From positions 39,644,856 through 39,708,855 of the forward strand of contig OY855907.1 of NCBI GenBank assembly GCA_963693305.1: DNA of 64,000 nucleotides, in the 5' to 3' direction. Under the pieces are notes generated by a model. That model did not search any database. It was not told the origin of the DNA and worked only from the letters and a program-made list of their open reading frames with translations. This document shows, piece by piece, positions 14,305-27,728 of the stretch. How positions within the stretch are numbered: the first letter of the stretch is position 1; every line of letters begins with the position of its first letter. The DNA comes from Meandrina meandrites. Lineage: Eukaryota; Cnidaria; Anthozoa; Scleractinia; Meandrinidae. The translations under genes and the position numbers were made by a program.

Positions 14305-14474
14305 CAGTGGCGGATCCAGGGGAGGGGCCCTGGAGTCCCTAGCCCCCACATTAATTTTTCGAAAATAGCGCATTTTCTTTGAAGTGCCGTAATTATCTTC
14401 GCCGAATTCAACATTCATAGTCAAGCCTTAAAAGGCGGTCCCCCTCCTTAGCTGAAGGTCTGGATCCACCACTG
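14305..14474. mobile_element. hAT-like MITE (CAGTGGCGGATCC ends)
   Basis: A 170-bp segment with terminal inverted repeats CAGTGGCGGATCCAG and CTGGATCCACCACTG (14 of 15). Termini of the CAGTGGCGGATCC type are widespread on short non-autonomous hAT elements in animals. No clear 8-bp duplication is visible, so it is probably old. Confidence 0.55.
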
Positions 14475-15121
14475 CCGATGATACCCAAAGCAGCGTGATT
14501 GGTTGAACTGCGCTTGAAATATGATCGAAAACGCTTCGAAATTTGAGTAAAAAAACTCTGAGAAAGATTACCCTCTTCAACACTTTGTGACTCTAATGTC
14601 ATCCTCGGAGACCCAGGAGCAGTTAGTAGAAAGGCGCGGAAGTCGAAACTGCGGGAAAAAATCGCCGAAGAAAAGTCAAGAAGGAAAAGAGGAGCCCCTG
14701 GGAAAAGAGTCTTACCAGGCCAGTTCCAAACAACTCTCGGAATGCTGTCTCCTGATTGGGCAGAAAAGGTCATTTGTATTTCCTTTGATCGAAAAGCTCC
14801 AGATGTTATTGTATTAATAAAGTTTTCTTGTAGTGGCGAATCATAAACAAAAGCGAGTGCTTCTAAACTATCCTGTAGTACATTGTTATATTAACTCGAC
14901 ACTTGCTTGGGTACAACGTCTGACGAAAAGGTTTGGTTATAAAACATAACATAGACAGTGATTCTCGTGACTTTGAAACAAACATTTTGTTTATCTATCA
15001 GTATGAACTATGCCGCATTTGGTGAAAATGGCGCTTTTTGCAAATCAGACGTACGAGTTGACGAGTTAACTCAGTACAGTCCTAAGCAAAGATCAAAACA
15101 CCGATTTTTTTTTTTTTTGTG

Positions 15122-16230
15122 CTCACACCAAGACCTAGTAAGTGGGCTTACAAGAATCTTGCGGCAGAATAGTTGTATTAGATCCGAGAAAACTACAAGC
15201 TGATTCTCGTGAAATAAACAACCAATTCATATCATAAGAGTGTTGCGAAGCACTGTAACACGAGAGTCCAGAATGAAACATGATAGCATAAGCTGAAAGT
15301 CCTGTGTCGTCAGAAGAAACGATATCGCAAGGTCTCCTATTTAATTACAACCTTGGATCATTGCTTCTAAGACTGCCTTATGTATAAGGTTTATTTTCAC
15401 GCTTTTGAGACAAACCAAGCTAATTTGAATATACCATGAAATCCAAACAGTTCTTTCATAATACGCCTGCATTTTCGCGGGAAATACACACTGAAATTCA
15501 TGTCAGTTCTGCAATATTTATTTATTTTAATTACATTATAATTTCGAAATTAATTTTTAAAATATTTGCTAAAGATTCTGCTGTTTTTAAACTGAATTAT
15601 AATACATTAATTTCATTCGAAATGCAATTTTGCCGATTTTATATAATATTTTAGTGTGAACTAATTTTGGCGGGAAAGTAGCCATAAGAGCGATTTAAGG
15701 CATTTTTGAACAAAATTCCTGGAAAGAGAGTTTCCTGTGCCAATCAATAAATTCTTGTTTTTGATTAAGAAGCGTATGGACTGTTTAAAAATGGAATAAA
15801 ATAAAAAATAAACTTCCGCACTTTTGAAAAAATAAAATTTGAAAACCCCCGAAATTCACTCTGTGGTAAGGTACAAGCTACCTACCCAGATTAGAAAATT
15901 TGGCAAAAATTTTAGTTTGACTGAAAATTTGTTTCGAGGAAGCCAAAACATTAACAACTAGTTAATTAACCTTAAGAAAAAAATATGTGCACTACATGCA
16001 AAAGGGAGATCGGTTTCTAGTACCGAGAAGTTGGCCTTTTTTATATGTATTTTTGGCACTTTCTGTGCCAAAATGTAGGGGGGTGGTCAATCTCAGGATT
16101 GAAAAGCCAAGAAATCATTTAAATACCACCAATCTTAATCTTATCTGATAGGTTTTAAATGCTGAAAAAATTAGGGAAATCGGCCGACCCCCATCTTTCG
16201 CCATTGCCTGGTTTTCTCTGACAATGACAC
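15122..16230 (-). repeat. Right terminal inverted repeat of the TTAA transposon
   Basis: Inverted partner of 11,532-12,641, beginning ctcacaccaagacc at its inner end and finishing ctctgacaatgacac before the TTAA. The sequence inside (15,074-15,121) also resembles the complement of 13,165-13,204. Confidence 0.93.
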
Positions 16231-18199
16231 TTAAAAGCAGGGGGGGAGGGGAGGGTTTTTCTGTCCATGCTTGGGCCTGTTTGTGTTAAATTTTGAGCAC
16301 GTTTGTGTTGAATTTTGAATGCCCTGTGGGGGCTGTCGATTATTTTGATTGACGTTGCTTGAGGGTTCCCTGCTGAGAAGGGTCCTGGCTGGTGTGTCAG
16401 GTGTCACGTGGGCTGGTGACGTGACAATCTCTAGCCAGGGGGAGGCCTAGGGACTTGTACCAGCTTGGAGTGTTTTGGCTTGTGGGCGACCAGGTTCTTG
16501 CAAATCCGCTAAAAATGGCTGTTCAAAATCTGTTAAAATCTGTGACAAAGCTCCTTTAAATACATGTAAGCAAGTCCTGATGTGATGGACTTTTAATTTT
16601 CTGGTCTCTTGAAAATACAACATATAGTTTCACGTCTTGTCACCAGTCTCATCTACCTTCTTTAAAGACATGATAAGAGAACCCCCCCCCCCCCCCCCCC
16701 TGTGAGTGAACTTGGCAACAGTTGAACAAAACATACCAGTTTGAAGAGAAGGATAGTTATACTGTTGAATGACACAAATTTTATTCTTTGGACACTGAAT
16801 TGAAAAATTGAAATTTTTTCAGCACTCATGTGGAATCCTCTTAGACCCTTTTTGTGTTGTCAGGCCTCATATAGATATGTATAGCTATGCGCATCTATGG
16901 ATCTAGACAGGGAAAGGTTGTACAAATCCATTAGGGGGTGAAAGGCACATGGACAACTAGACAGCTTTATCAACCCTGCATATATCCATGCAGTACTTGG
17001 GCTGGAAAGAGCACAACAACGTTGCTAGTAACAATAGTAGCTGTTACAGAAAACAAGTTCAAAATATGGATACGCATCTATGGTATAGTGGAGTTCCCTG
17101 TACTAGGCAATGGTTGTAGAAGCGTAATAAAAGGAATATGGATTAATGAAAAAGACGAAATAGTGAATTGCTAATGATTTGAGTGTGAAATACAAAAAAT
17201 CCATATGGTACCGAAAGAACCGGAAAACTGATTTTGCAATATTGAGGGAAGAGTGGGATTCCTGTGGGCATTTACATAAGGCCTGTTTTAGCCTAAAATG
17301 TGCAATGAATTTTTTTTTTAAATTCTGTTTGAATGTTATGTCACATAAATCAAAAGACATTTTGCACTGGGAGAAAGGAAAATAACTGAAAATGGGGTTC
17401 ATATTAGTTAACTTCCAGCTTAGGTAAGTTCGGTGATGACTGACTTGCTGCTGCCCGGTACGAAAACCCTAGAAAACCCTGTGGGAAAAAATAAAGGGAA
17501 CGTACTCTCCTCATCGAAGGCTGAGCGCACTACCCCTGGAGATGGGGCCAATCAAATACCGAATTAATTTAAGCTATATTTATAAATATGTGTCAAGTCC
17601 ACAATATTGTTCAGACGTGCAAGTGTCCTGAGCTGTGCCACTGACTGAGCTCCACCAAGGCATGTCAGAGGTAATCCAACAACTGATAGCAGGACAGACA
17701 GGCATCTCCAAATCAGCTCGACCATGCAAAAACAGAGAAATAACGAAACAATGAATGAGAAAGGGTGATGATTTTCTGGGTGGGATATGGGCAAATAAAT
17801 TTTTAAATGAGATCAGTAGTTGTACATAAGCTATATTCCATAGTGGTTAAACCACATACAGTATTCAATGACCACCCATGGCCAATGAAAGGAAAATCCT
17901 ATTGCAGCCAACCCACGTGAGTTGATGTGAAAGACAAAATATTCTGTTTAGTCAATCGAAGCCAAACATAATACCATTGAGAAACTACAAAAGCAGCAGA
18001 ATAAAACAGGGCACCCAAAGGGTACATGTGTGGGATACAATGTTGCGATTCATCTGCATAACTCACTTGTATAAGTTATTTACATAATTTTCTTTTCTTT
18101 TCAACAAATGCATACTGATTATAGCGCACCATTGAAGGGAAGTGCTTTAACATTCAGTTACAGTGCTTTTACAGCTAGACAAGGATATGGCTGTAACCA
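16231..18199. repeat. Macrosatellite leader, copy 2
   Basis: Starts with TTAAaagcaggggg exactly as at 41,337 and runs to ctgtaacc before the array. From 16,526 on it matches 1-1,672. The poly-C tract (16,682-16,700) is longer than in the other copies. Short frames at 16,938-17,174 (+) and 17,564-17,794 (-) are shared with the other leaders and are not considered genes. Confidence 0.88.
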
Positions 18200-21100
18200 A
18201 TAAGTGTGCACATAAGTGTGCACAAAAATGACTGCACAAGCACATAAGTGTGCACAAAGATGACTGTACACCCATATAAGTGTACACATAAATTACTGTA
18301 AACGAAAATAAGTGTGCACAAAAATGACTGTACACGCAAATAAGTGTACCCAAAGGTGACTGTACACCCACATAAGTGTGCACAAAAATGACTGCAAACG
18401 CACATAAGTGTGCACAATAATGACTGCACACGCACATAAGTGTGCACAAAAATGACTGTACACGCACATAAGTGTGCACAAAAATGACTGTACACGCACA
18501 TAAGTGTGCACAAAAATGACTGTACACGAACATAAGTGTGAACAAAAATGACTGTACCCCGACGTAAGTGTGCACAAAAATGAATGTACACCCACATAAG
18601 TGTGAACAAAAATGACTGTACACGCACAAAAGTGTGCACAAAAATGACTGTACACCCACATAAGTGTTCACAATAATGACTGTACACGCACATAAGAGTG
18701 CACATTAATGACCGTACACGCACATAAGTGTGCACAATAATGACTGTACACGCACATAAGTTTGCACAAAAATGACTATACACGCACATACGTGTGCACA
18801 AAATGACTGTACTCCCACATAAGTGTACACAAAAATGAATGTACACCGACATCAGTGTGCACAAAAATGACTTTACACCCACATAAGTGTAGACATAAAT
18901 GACTGTACATGCACATAAGTATGCGCAAAAATGACTGCACACGCACATAAGTGTGCACAAAGATGACTGTAAACCCACAGAAGTTTACACAAGAATGACT
19001 GTACAAGCATATAAGTGTGCACAAAAATAACATTACACCCACATAACTGTGCACAAAAATGACTGTACACCCAGATAAGGGTGCACAAAAATGACTGTAC
19101 ACCAACATAAGTGTGCATAAAAATGCCTGTACACGAACATAAGTGTGCACAAAAAAGATTGTACGCCGACATAAGTGTGTGCAAAAATGAACGTACACCC
19201 ACATAAGTGTGAATAAAAATGACTGTACACGCACATAAGTGTGCACAAAAATGACTGTACACCCACATAAGTGTGCATAAAAATGACTGTACACGCACAT
19301 AAGTGTGCACAAAAATGACTGTACACCCACATAAGTGTGCATAATAATGACTGTACACGCACATAAGAGTGTACAAAAATGATCTTACACCCACATAAGT
19401 GTGCACAAAACTGACTGTACACCCACATAAGTGTAGACATAAATGACTGTACACGCACATGAGTGTGTGCAAAAATGACTATACACGCACCTAAGTGTCC
19501 ACAAAATGAGTGTACACCCACAGAAGTTTGCACAAAAATGACTGTACACGCATATAAGTGTGCACAAAAATAACTGTACACGCACATAAGTGTGCACAAT
19601 AATGACTATACACCCACATAAGTGTACACAAAGATAACTGTACACCCACAGAAGTTTGCACAAAAACGACTGTACACGCGTATAAGTGTGCACAAAGATG
19701 ACTGTACACCCACAGAAGTTTACACAAAAATGACTGCACACGCATATAAGTGTGCACAAAAATAACTGTACACGCACATAATTGTGCACAATAATGACTA
19801 TACACCCACATAAGTGTACACAAAGATGACTGTACACCCACAGAAGTTTGCACAAAAACGACTGTACACGGGTATAAGTGTGCACAAAAATATCTCTACA
19901 CCCACATAACTGTGCACAATAATGACTGTACACCCACATAAGTGTGCACAAAAATGACTTTACACGCACATAAGTGTGCACAAAAATTACTGTACACCCA
20001 CACATGTGTGCAGAAAAATGACAGTACACGCACGTAAGTGTGCACAAAAATGACTGTACCCCGACATAAGTGTGCACAAAGATGACTGAACACACACAGA
20101 AGTTTGCACAAAAATGACTGTACACGCACAAAAGTGTGCACAAAAATAACTGTAAACGCACATAAGTGTGCACAAAAATAACTGTACACGCACATAACTG
20201 TAGACAAAAATGACTGTACACCCACATAAGTGTGCACAAAGATGACTGTACACGCACATACGTGTGCACAAAAATGACCTTACACCCAGATAAGTGTGCA
20301 CAAAAATGACTGTACACCCAAATAAGTGTGCACAAAGATGACTGTACACCCACATAAGTGTGCACAAAAATGACTGTACACGCATATAAGTGTGCACAAA
20401 AATAACTGTACACCCACATAAGTGTGACCAAAAATGACTGTACACGCACATAAGTGTGAACAAAAATGACTGTACCCCGACATAAGTGTGCACAAAAATT
20501 AATGTACACCCACATAAGTGTGAACAAAAATGACTGTACACGCACAAAAGTGTGCACAAAAATGACTGTACACCCACATAAGTGTGCACAGTAATGACTG
20601 TACACGCACATAAGTTTGCACAAAAATGACTATACACGCACATAAGTGTACACAAAAATGAATGTACACCCACGTAAGTGTGCACAAAAATGACTGTACA
20701 CGCACATAAGTGTGCACAAAAATGACTGTAAACCAACATAAGTGTAGACATAAATGACTGTACTTGCACATAAGTATGCGCAAAAATGACTGCACACGCA
20801 CATAAGTGTGCACAAAGATGACTGTACACCAACAGAAGTTTACACAAGAATGACTGTACAAGCATATAAGTGTGCACAAAAATAACTGTTCACCCACATA
20901 ACTGTGCACAAAAATGACTGTACACCCAGATAAGGGTGCACAAAAATGACTGTACACCCACATAAGTGTGCATAAAAATGCCTGTACACGTACATAAGTG
21001 TGCACAAAAAAGACTGTACCCCGACATAAGTGTGCACAAAAACGACTGTACACGCGTATAAGTGTGCACAAAAATAACTGTACACCCACATAACTGTGCA

Positions 21101-24100
21101 CAATAATGACTGTACACCCACATAAGTGTGCACAAAAATGACTTTACACGCACATTAGTGTGCACAAAAGTGACTGTACACCCACACATGTGTGCAGAAA
21201 AGTGACAGTACACGCACGTAAGTGTGCACAAAAATGACTGTACCCCGACATAAGTGTGCACAAAGATGACTGTACACCCACAGAAGTTTACACAAGAATG
21301 ACTGTACAAGCATATAAGTGTGCACAAAAATAACTGTACACCCACATAACTGTGCACAAAAATGACTGTACACCCAGATAAGGGTGCACAAAAATGACCT
21401 TACACCCACATAAGTGTGCATAAAAATGCCTGTACACGTACATAAGTGTGCACAAAAAAGACTGTACCCCGACATAAGTGTGCGCAAAAATGAATGTACA
21501 CCCACATAAGTGTGAATAAAAGTGACTGTACACGCACATAAGTGTGCACAAAAATGACTGTACACCCACATAAGTGTGCATAATAATGACTGTACACGCA
21601 CATAAGAGTGTACAAAAATGACCTTACACCCAGATAAGTGTGCACAAAACTGACTGTACACCCACATAAGTGTAGACATAAATGACTGTACACGCACATG
21701 AGTGTGTGCAAAAATGACTATACACGCACCTAAGTGTCCACAAAATGAGTGTACACCCACAGAAGTTTGCACAAAAATGACTGTACACGCATATAAGTGT
21801 GCACAAAAATAACTGTACACGCACATAAGTGTGCAAAATAATGACTATACACCCACATAAGTGTGCACAAAGATGACTGTACACCCACACAAGTTTACAC
21901 AAAAATGACTGCACACGCATATAAGTGTGCACAAAAATAACTGTACACGCACATAAGTGTGCACAATAATGACTATACACCCACATAAGTGTACACAAAG
22001 ATGACTGTACACCCACAGAAGTTTGCACAAAAACGACTGTACACGCGTATAAGTGTGCACAAAAATATCTGTACACCCACATAACTGTGCACAATAATGA
22101 CTGTACACCCACATAAGTGTGCACAAAAATGACTTTACACGCAAATAAGTGTGCACAAAAGTGACTGTACACCCACACATGTGTGCAGAAAAATGACAGT
22201 ACACGCACGTAAGTGTGCACAAAAATGACTGTACCCCGACATAAGTGTGCACAAAGATGACTGTACACACACAGAAGTTTGCACAAAAATGACTGTACAC
22301 GCACAAAAGTGTGCACAAAAATAACTGTAAACGCACATAAGTGTGCACAAAAATAACTGTACACGCACATAACTGTAGACAAAAATGACTGTACACCCAC
22401 ATAAGTGTGCACAAAGATGACTGTACACGCACATAAGTGTGCACAAAAATGACCTTACACCCAGATAAGTGTGCACAAAAATGACTGTACACCCAAATAA
22501 GTGTGCACAAAGATGACTGTACACCCACATAAGTGTGCACAAAAATGACTGTACACGCATATAAGTGTGCATAAAAAATAACTGTACACGCACATAAGTG
22601 TGACCAAAAATGACTGTACACGCACATAAGTGTGCACAAAAATGACTGTACCCCGACATAAGTGTGCACAAAAATTAACGTACACCCACATAAGTGTGAA
22701 CAAAAATGACTGTACACGAACAAAAGTGTGCACAAAAATGACTGTACACCCACATAAGTGTGCACAATAATGACTGTACACGAACATAAGTTTGCACAAA
22801 AATGACTATACACGCACATAAGTGTACACAAAAATGAATGTACACCCACGTAAGTGTGCACAAAAATGACTGTACACGCACATAAGTGTGCACAAAAATG
22901 ACTGTACACCAACATAAGTGTAGACATAAATGACTGTACATGCACATAAGTATGCGCAAAAATGACTGCACACGCACATAAGTGTGCACAAAGATGACTG
23001 TACACCCACAGAAGATTACACAAGAATGACTGTACAAGCATATAAGTGTGCACAAAAATAACTGTTCACCCACATAACTGTGCACAAAAATGACTGTACA
23101 CCCAGATAAGGGTGCACAAAAATGACTGTACACCCACATAAGTGTGCATAAAAATGCCTGTACACGTACATAAGTGTGCACAAAAAAGACTGTACCCCGA
23201 CATAAGTGTGCACAAAAATGAATGTACACCCACATAAGTGGGAATAAAAATGACTGTACACGCACATAAGTGTGCACAAAAATGACTGTACACGCATATA
23301 AGTGTGCACAAAAATAACTGTACACGCACATAAGTGTGACCAAAAATGACTGTACACGCACATAAGTGTGCACAAAAATTAATGTACACCCACATAAGTG
23401 TGAACAAAAATGACTGTACACGCACAAAAGTGTGCACAAAAATGACTGTACACCCACATAAGTGTGCACAATAATGACTGTACACGAACATAAGTTTGCA
23501 CAAAAATGACTATACACGCAATTAAGTGTACACAAAAATGAATGTACACCCACGTAAGTGTGCACAAAAATGACTGTACACGCACATAAGTGTGCACAAA
23601 AATGACTGTACACCCACATAAGTGTAGACATAAATGACTGTACACGCACATGAGTGTGTGCAAAAATGACTATACACGCACCTAAGTGTCCACAAAATGA
23701 GTGTACATCCACAGAAGTTTGCACAAAAATGACTGTACACGCATATAAGTGTGCACAAAAATAACTGTACACGCACATAAGTGTGCAAAATAATGACTAT
23801 ACACCCACATAAGTGTGCACAAAGATGACTGTACACCCACAGAAGTTTACACAAAAATGACTGCACACGCATATAAGTGTGCAAAAAAATAACTGTACAC
23901 GCACATAAGTGTGCACAATAATGACTATACACCCACATAAGTGTACACAAAGATGACTGTACACCCACAGAAGTTTGCAAAAAAACGACTGTACACGCGT
24001 ATAAGTGTGCACAAAAATATCTGTACACCCACATAACTGTGCACAATAATGACTGTAAACCCACATAAGTGTGCACAAAAATGACTTTACACGCACATAA

Positions 24101-26871
24101 GTGTGCACAAAAGTGACTGTACACCCACACATGTGTGCAGAAAAATGACAGTACACGCACGTAAGTGTGCACAAAAATGACTGTACCCCGACATAAGTGT
24201 GCACAAAGATGACTGTACACACACAGAAGTTTGCACAAAAATGACTGTACACGCACAAAAGTGTGCACAAAAATAACTGTAAACGCACATAAGTGTGCAC
24301 AAAAATAACTGTACACGCACATAACTGTAGACAAAAATGACTGTACACCCACATAAGTGTGCACAAAGATGACTGTACACGCACATAAGTGTGCACAAAA
24401 ATGACCTTACACCCAGATAAGTGTGCACAAAAATGACTGTACACCCAAATAAGTGTGCACAAAGATGACTGTACACCCACATAAGTGTGCACAAAAATGA
24501 CTGTACACGCATATAAGTGTGCACAAAAATAACTGTACACGCACATAAGTGTGACCAAAAATGACTGTACACGCACATAAGTGTGCACAAAAATGACTGT
24601 ACCCCGACATAAGTGTGCACAAAAATTAACGTACACCCACATAAGTGTGAACAAAAATGACTGTACACGCACAAAAGTGTGCACAAAAATGACTGTACAC
24701 CCACATAAGTGTGCACAATAATGACTGTACACGAACATAAGTTTGCACAAAAATGACTATACACGCACATAAGTGTACACAAAAATGAATGTACACCCAC
24801 GTAAGTGTGCACAAAAATGACTGTACACGCACATAAGTGTGCACAAAAATGACTGTACACCAACATAAGTGTAGACATAAATGACTGTACATGCACATAA
24901 GTATGCGCAAAAATGACTGCACACGCACATAAGTGTGCACAAAGATGACTGTACACCCACAGAAGATTACACAAGAATGACTGTACAAGCATATAAGTGT
25001 GCACAAAAATAACTGTTCACCCACATAACTGTGCACAAAAATGACTGTACACCCAGATAAGGGTGCACAAAAATGACTGTACACCCACATAAGTGTGCAT
25101 AAAAATGCCTGTACACGTACATAAGTGTGCACAAAAAAGACTGTACCCCGACATAAGTGTGCACAAAAATGAATGTACACCCACATAAGTGGAAATAAAA
25201 ATGACTGTACACGCACATAAGTGTGCACAAAAATGACCTTACACCCAGATAGATGTGCACAAAACTGACTGTAGGCCCACATAAGTGTAGACATAAATGA
25301 CTATACACGCACATGAGTGTGTGCAAAAATGACTGTACACGCACCTAAGTGTTCACAAAGATGACTGTACACCCACAGAAGTTTACACAAAAATGACTGG
25401 ACACGCATATAAGTGTGCACAAAAATAACTGTACACCCACATAAGTGTGCACAATAATGACTATACACCCACATAAGTGTACACAAAGATGACTGTACAC
25501 CCACAGAAGTTTGCACAAAAACGACTGTACACGCGTATAAGTGTGCACAAAAATAACTGTACACCCACATAACTGTGCACAATAATGACTGTACACCCAC
25601 ATCAGTGTGCACAAAAATGTCTTTACACGCAGATAAGTGTGCACAAAAGTGACTGTACACCCACACATGTGTGCAGAAAAATGACAGTACACGCACGTAA
25701 GTGTGCACAAAAATGACTGTACCCCGACATAAGTGTGCACAAAGATGACTGTACACCCACAGAAGTTTACACAAGAATGACTGTACAAGCATATAAGTGT
25801 GCACAAAAATAACTGTACACCGACATAACTGTGCACAAAAATGACTGTACACCCAGATAAGGGTGCACAAAAATGACCTTACACCCACATAAGTGTGCAT
25901 AAAAATGCCTGTACACGTACATAAGTGTGCACAAAAAAGACTGTACCCCGACATAAGTGTGCGCAAAAATGAATCTACACCAACATAAGTGTGAATAAAA
26001 GTGACTGTACACGCACACAAGTGTGCACAAAAATGACTGTACACCCACATAAGTGTGCATAATAATGACTGTACACGCACATAAGAGTGTACAAAAATGA
26101 CCTTACACCCAGATAAGTGTGCACAAAACTGACTGTACACCCACATAAGTGTAGACATAAATGACTGTACACGCACATGAGTGTGTGCAAAAATGACTAT
26201 ACACGCACCTAAGTGTCCACAAAATGAGTGTACACCCACAGAAGTTTGCACAAAAATGACTGTACACGCATATAAGTGTGCACAAAAATAACTGTACACG
26301 CACTTAAGTGTGCAAAATACTGACTATACACCCACATAAGTGTGCACAAAGATGACTGTACACCCACAGAAGTTTACACAAAAATGACTGCACACGCATA
26401 TAAGTGTGCACAAAAATAACTGTACACGCACATAAGTGTGCACAATAATGACTATACACCCACATAAGTGTACACAAAGATGACTGTACACCCACAGAAG
26501 TTTGCACGAAAACGACTGTACACGCGTATAAGTGTGCACAAAAATATCTGTACACCCACATAACTGTGCACAATAATGACTGTACACCCACATAAATGTG
26601 CACAAAAATGACTTTACACGCACATAAGTGTGCACAAAAGTGACTGTACACCCACACATGTGTGCAGAAAAATGACAGTACACGCACGTAAGTGTGCACA
26701 AAAATGACTGTACCCCGACATAAGTGTGCACAAAGATGACTGTACACACACAGAAGTTTGCACAAAAATGACTGTACACGCACAAAAGTGTGCACAAAAA
26801 TAACTGTAAACGCACATAAGTGTGCACAAAAATAACTGTACACGCACATAACTGTAGACAAAAATGACTGT
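18200..26871. repeat. 32-bp satellite array 2
   Basis: About 271 units of the 32-bp repeat. The block around 21,620-23,050 recurs at about 23,570-25,004 with an offset of 1,952 bp (61 units), becoming 1,951 after a single extra base near 22,570. The array ends without spacer or tail, running straight into a truncated leader at the shared motif acataa. Confidence 0.95.
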
Positions 26872-27728
26872 ACATAAATCAAATGACATTTTGCACTGGG
26901 AGAAAGGAAAATAACTGAAAATGGGGTTCATATTAGTTAACTTCCAGCTTAGGTAAGTTCGGTGATGACTGACTTGCTGCTGCCCGGTACGAAAACCCTA
27001 GAAAACCCTGTGGGAAAAAATAAAGGGAACGTACTCTCCTCATCGAAGGCTGAGCGCACTACCCCTGGAGATGGGGCCAATCAAATACCGAATTAATTTA
27101 AGCTATATTTATAAATATGTGTCAAGTCCACAATATTGTTCAGACGTGCAAGTGTCCTGAGCTGTGCCACTGACTGAGCTCCACCAAGGCATGTCAGAGG
27201 TAATCCAACAACTGATAGCAGGACAGACAGGCATCTCCAAATCAGCTGGACCATGCAAAAACAGAGAAATAACGAAACAATGAATGAGAAAGGGTGATGA
27301 TTTTCTGGGTGGGATATGGGCAAATAAATTTTTAAATGAGATCAGTAGTTGTACATAAGCTATATTCCATAGTGGTTAAACCACATACAGTATTCAATGA
27401 CCACCCAGGGCCAATGAAATGAAAATCCTATTGCAGCCAACCCACGTGAGTTGATGTGAAAGAAAAAATATTCTGTTTAGTCAATTGAAGCCAAACATAA
27501 TACCATTAAGAAACTACAAAAGCAGCAGAAAAAAACAGGGCACCCAAAGGGTACATGTGTGGGATACAATGTTGCGATTCATCTGCATAACTCACTTGTA
27601 TAAGTTATTTACATAATTTTCTTTTCTTTTCAACAAATGCATACTGATTATAGCGCACCATTGAAGGGAAGTGCTTTAACATTCAGTTACAGTGCTTTTA
27701 CAGCTAGAGAAGGATATGGCTGTAACCA
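26872..27728. repeat. Truncated macrosatellite leader
   Basis: Matches the 3' half of the leader (equivalent to about 822-1,672 of copy 1); the first half is missing. The left junction joins the satellite to the leader at cataaatcaaa, where both partners contain acataa, suggesting a microhomology or unequal-exchange junction. It retains the 76-codon minus frame (27,093-27,323), with Gln in place of Glu as in copy 3. Confidence 0.88.

Larger units (their letters stand above)
12642..15121. other. Interior of the TTAA transposon, no recognised gene
   Basis: About 2.5 kb between the arms. The longest plus frame is 152 codons (13,345-13,803). It runs through the G-rich tract at 13,505-13,523 and the end of a MITE-like segment, so it is unlikely to be a protein. 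A 121-codon minus frame (14,408-14,773) overlaps another MITE. No DDE motif set, zinc finger or helicase signature was seen. Two short hAT-like elements appear to be nested here (13,322-13,554 and 14,305-14,474). Confidence 0.6.
11532..16230. mobile_element. TTAA-target DNA transposon with 1.1-kb terminal inverted repeats
   Basis: A 4,699-bp insertion flanked by TTAA on both sides (11,528-11,531 and 16,231-16,234). Ends read GTGTCATTGTCAGAG and its exact complement. The two arms (11,532-12,641 and 15,122-16,230) are inverted copies with few differences. The paralogous macrosatellite junction at 41,331-41,350 carries one TTAA and no insert, so it shows the pre-insertion sequence directly. TTAA duplication is typical of piggyBac, Kolobok and Sola3. 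The terminal bases do not resemble the usual piggyBac CCC start, so Kolobok or Sola3 is at least as likely. No transposase is recognised inside, so it is probably non-autonomous or decayed. Confidence 0.92.

Noticed and set aside
16938..17174. 78-codon plus-strand frame conserved in two leaders
   Set aside because: The leaders are recent duplicates, so conservation is expected. Copy 1 carries a stop, and no motif or initiation context supports it.
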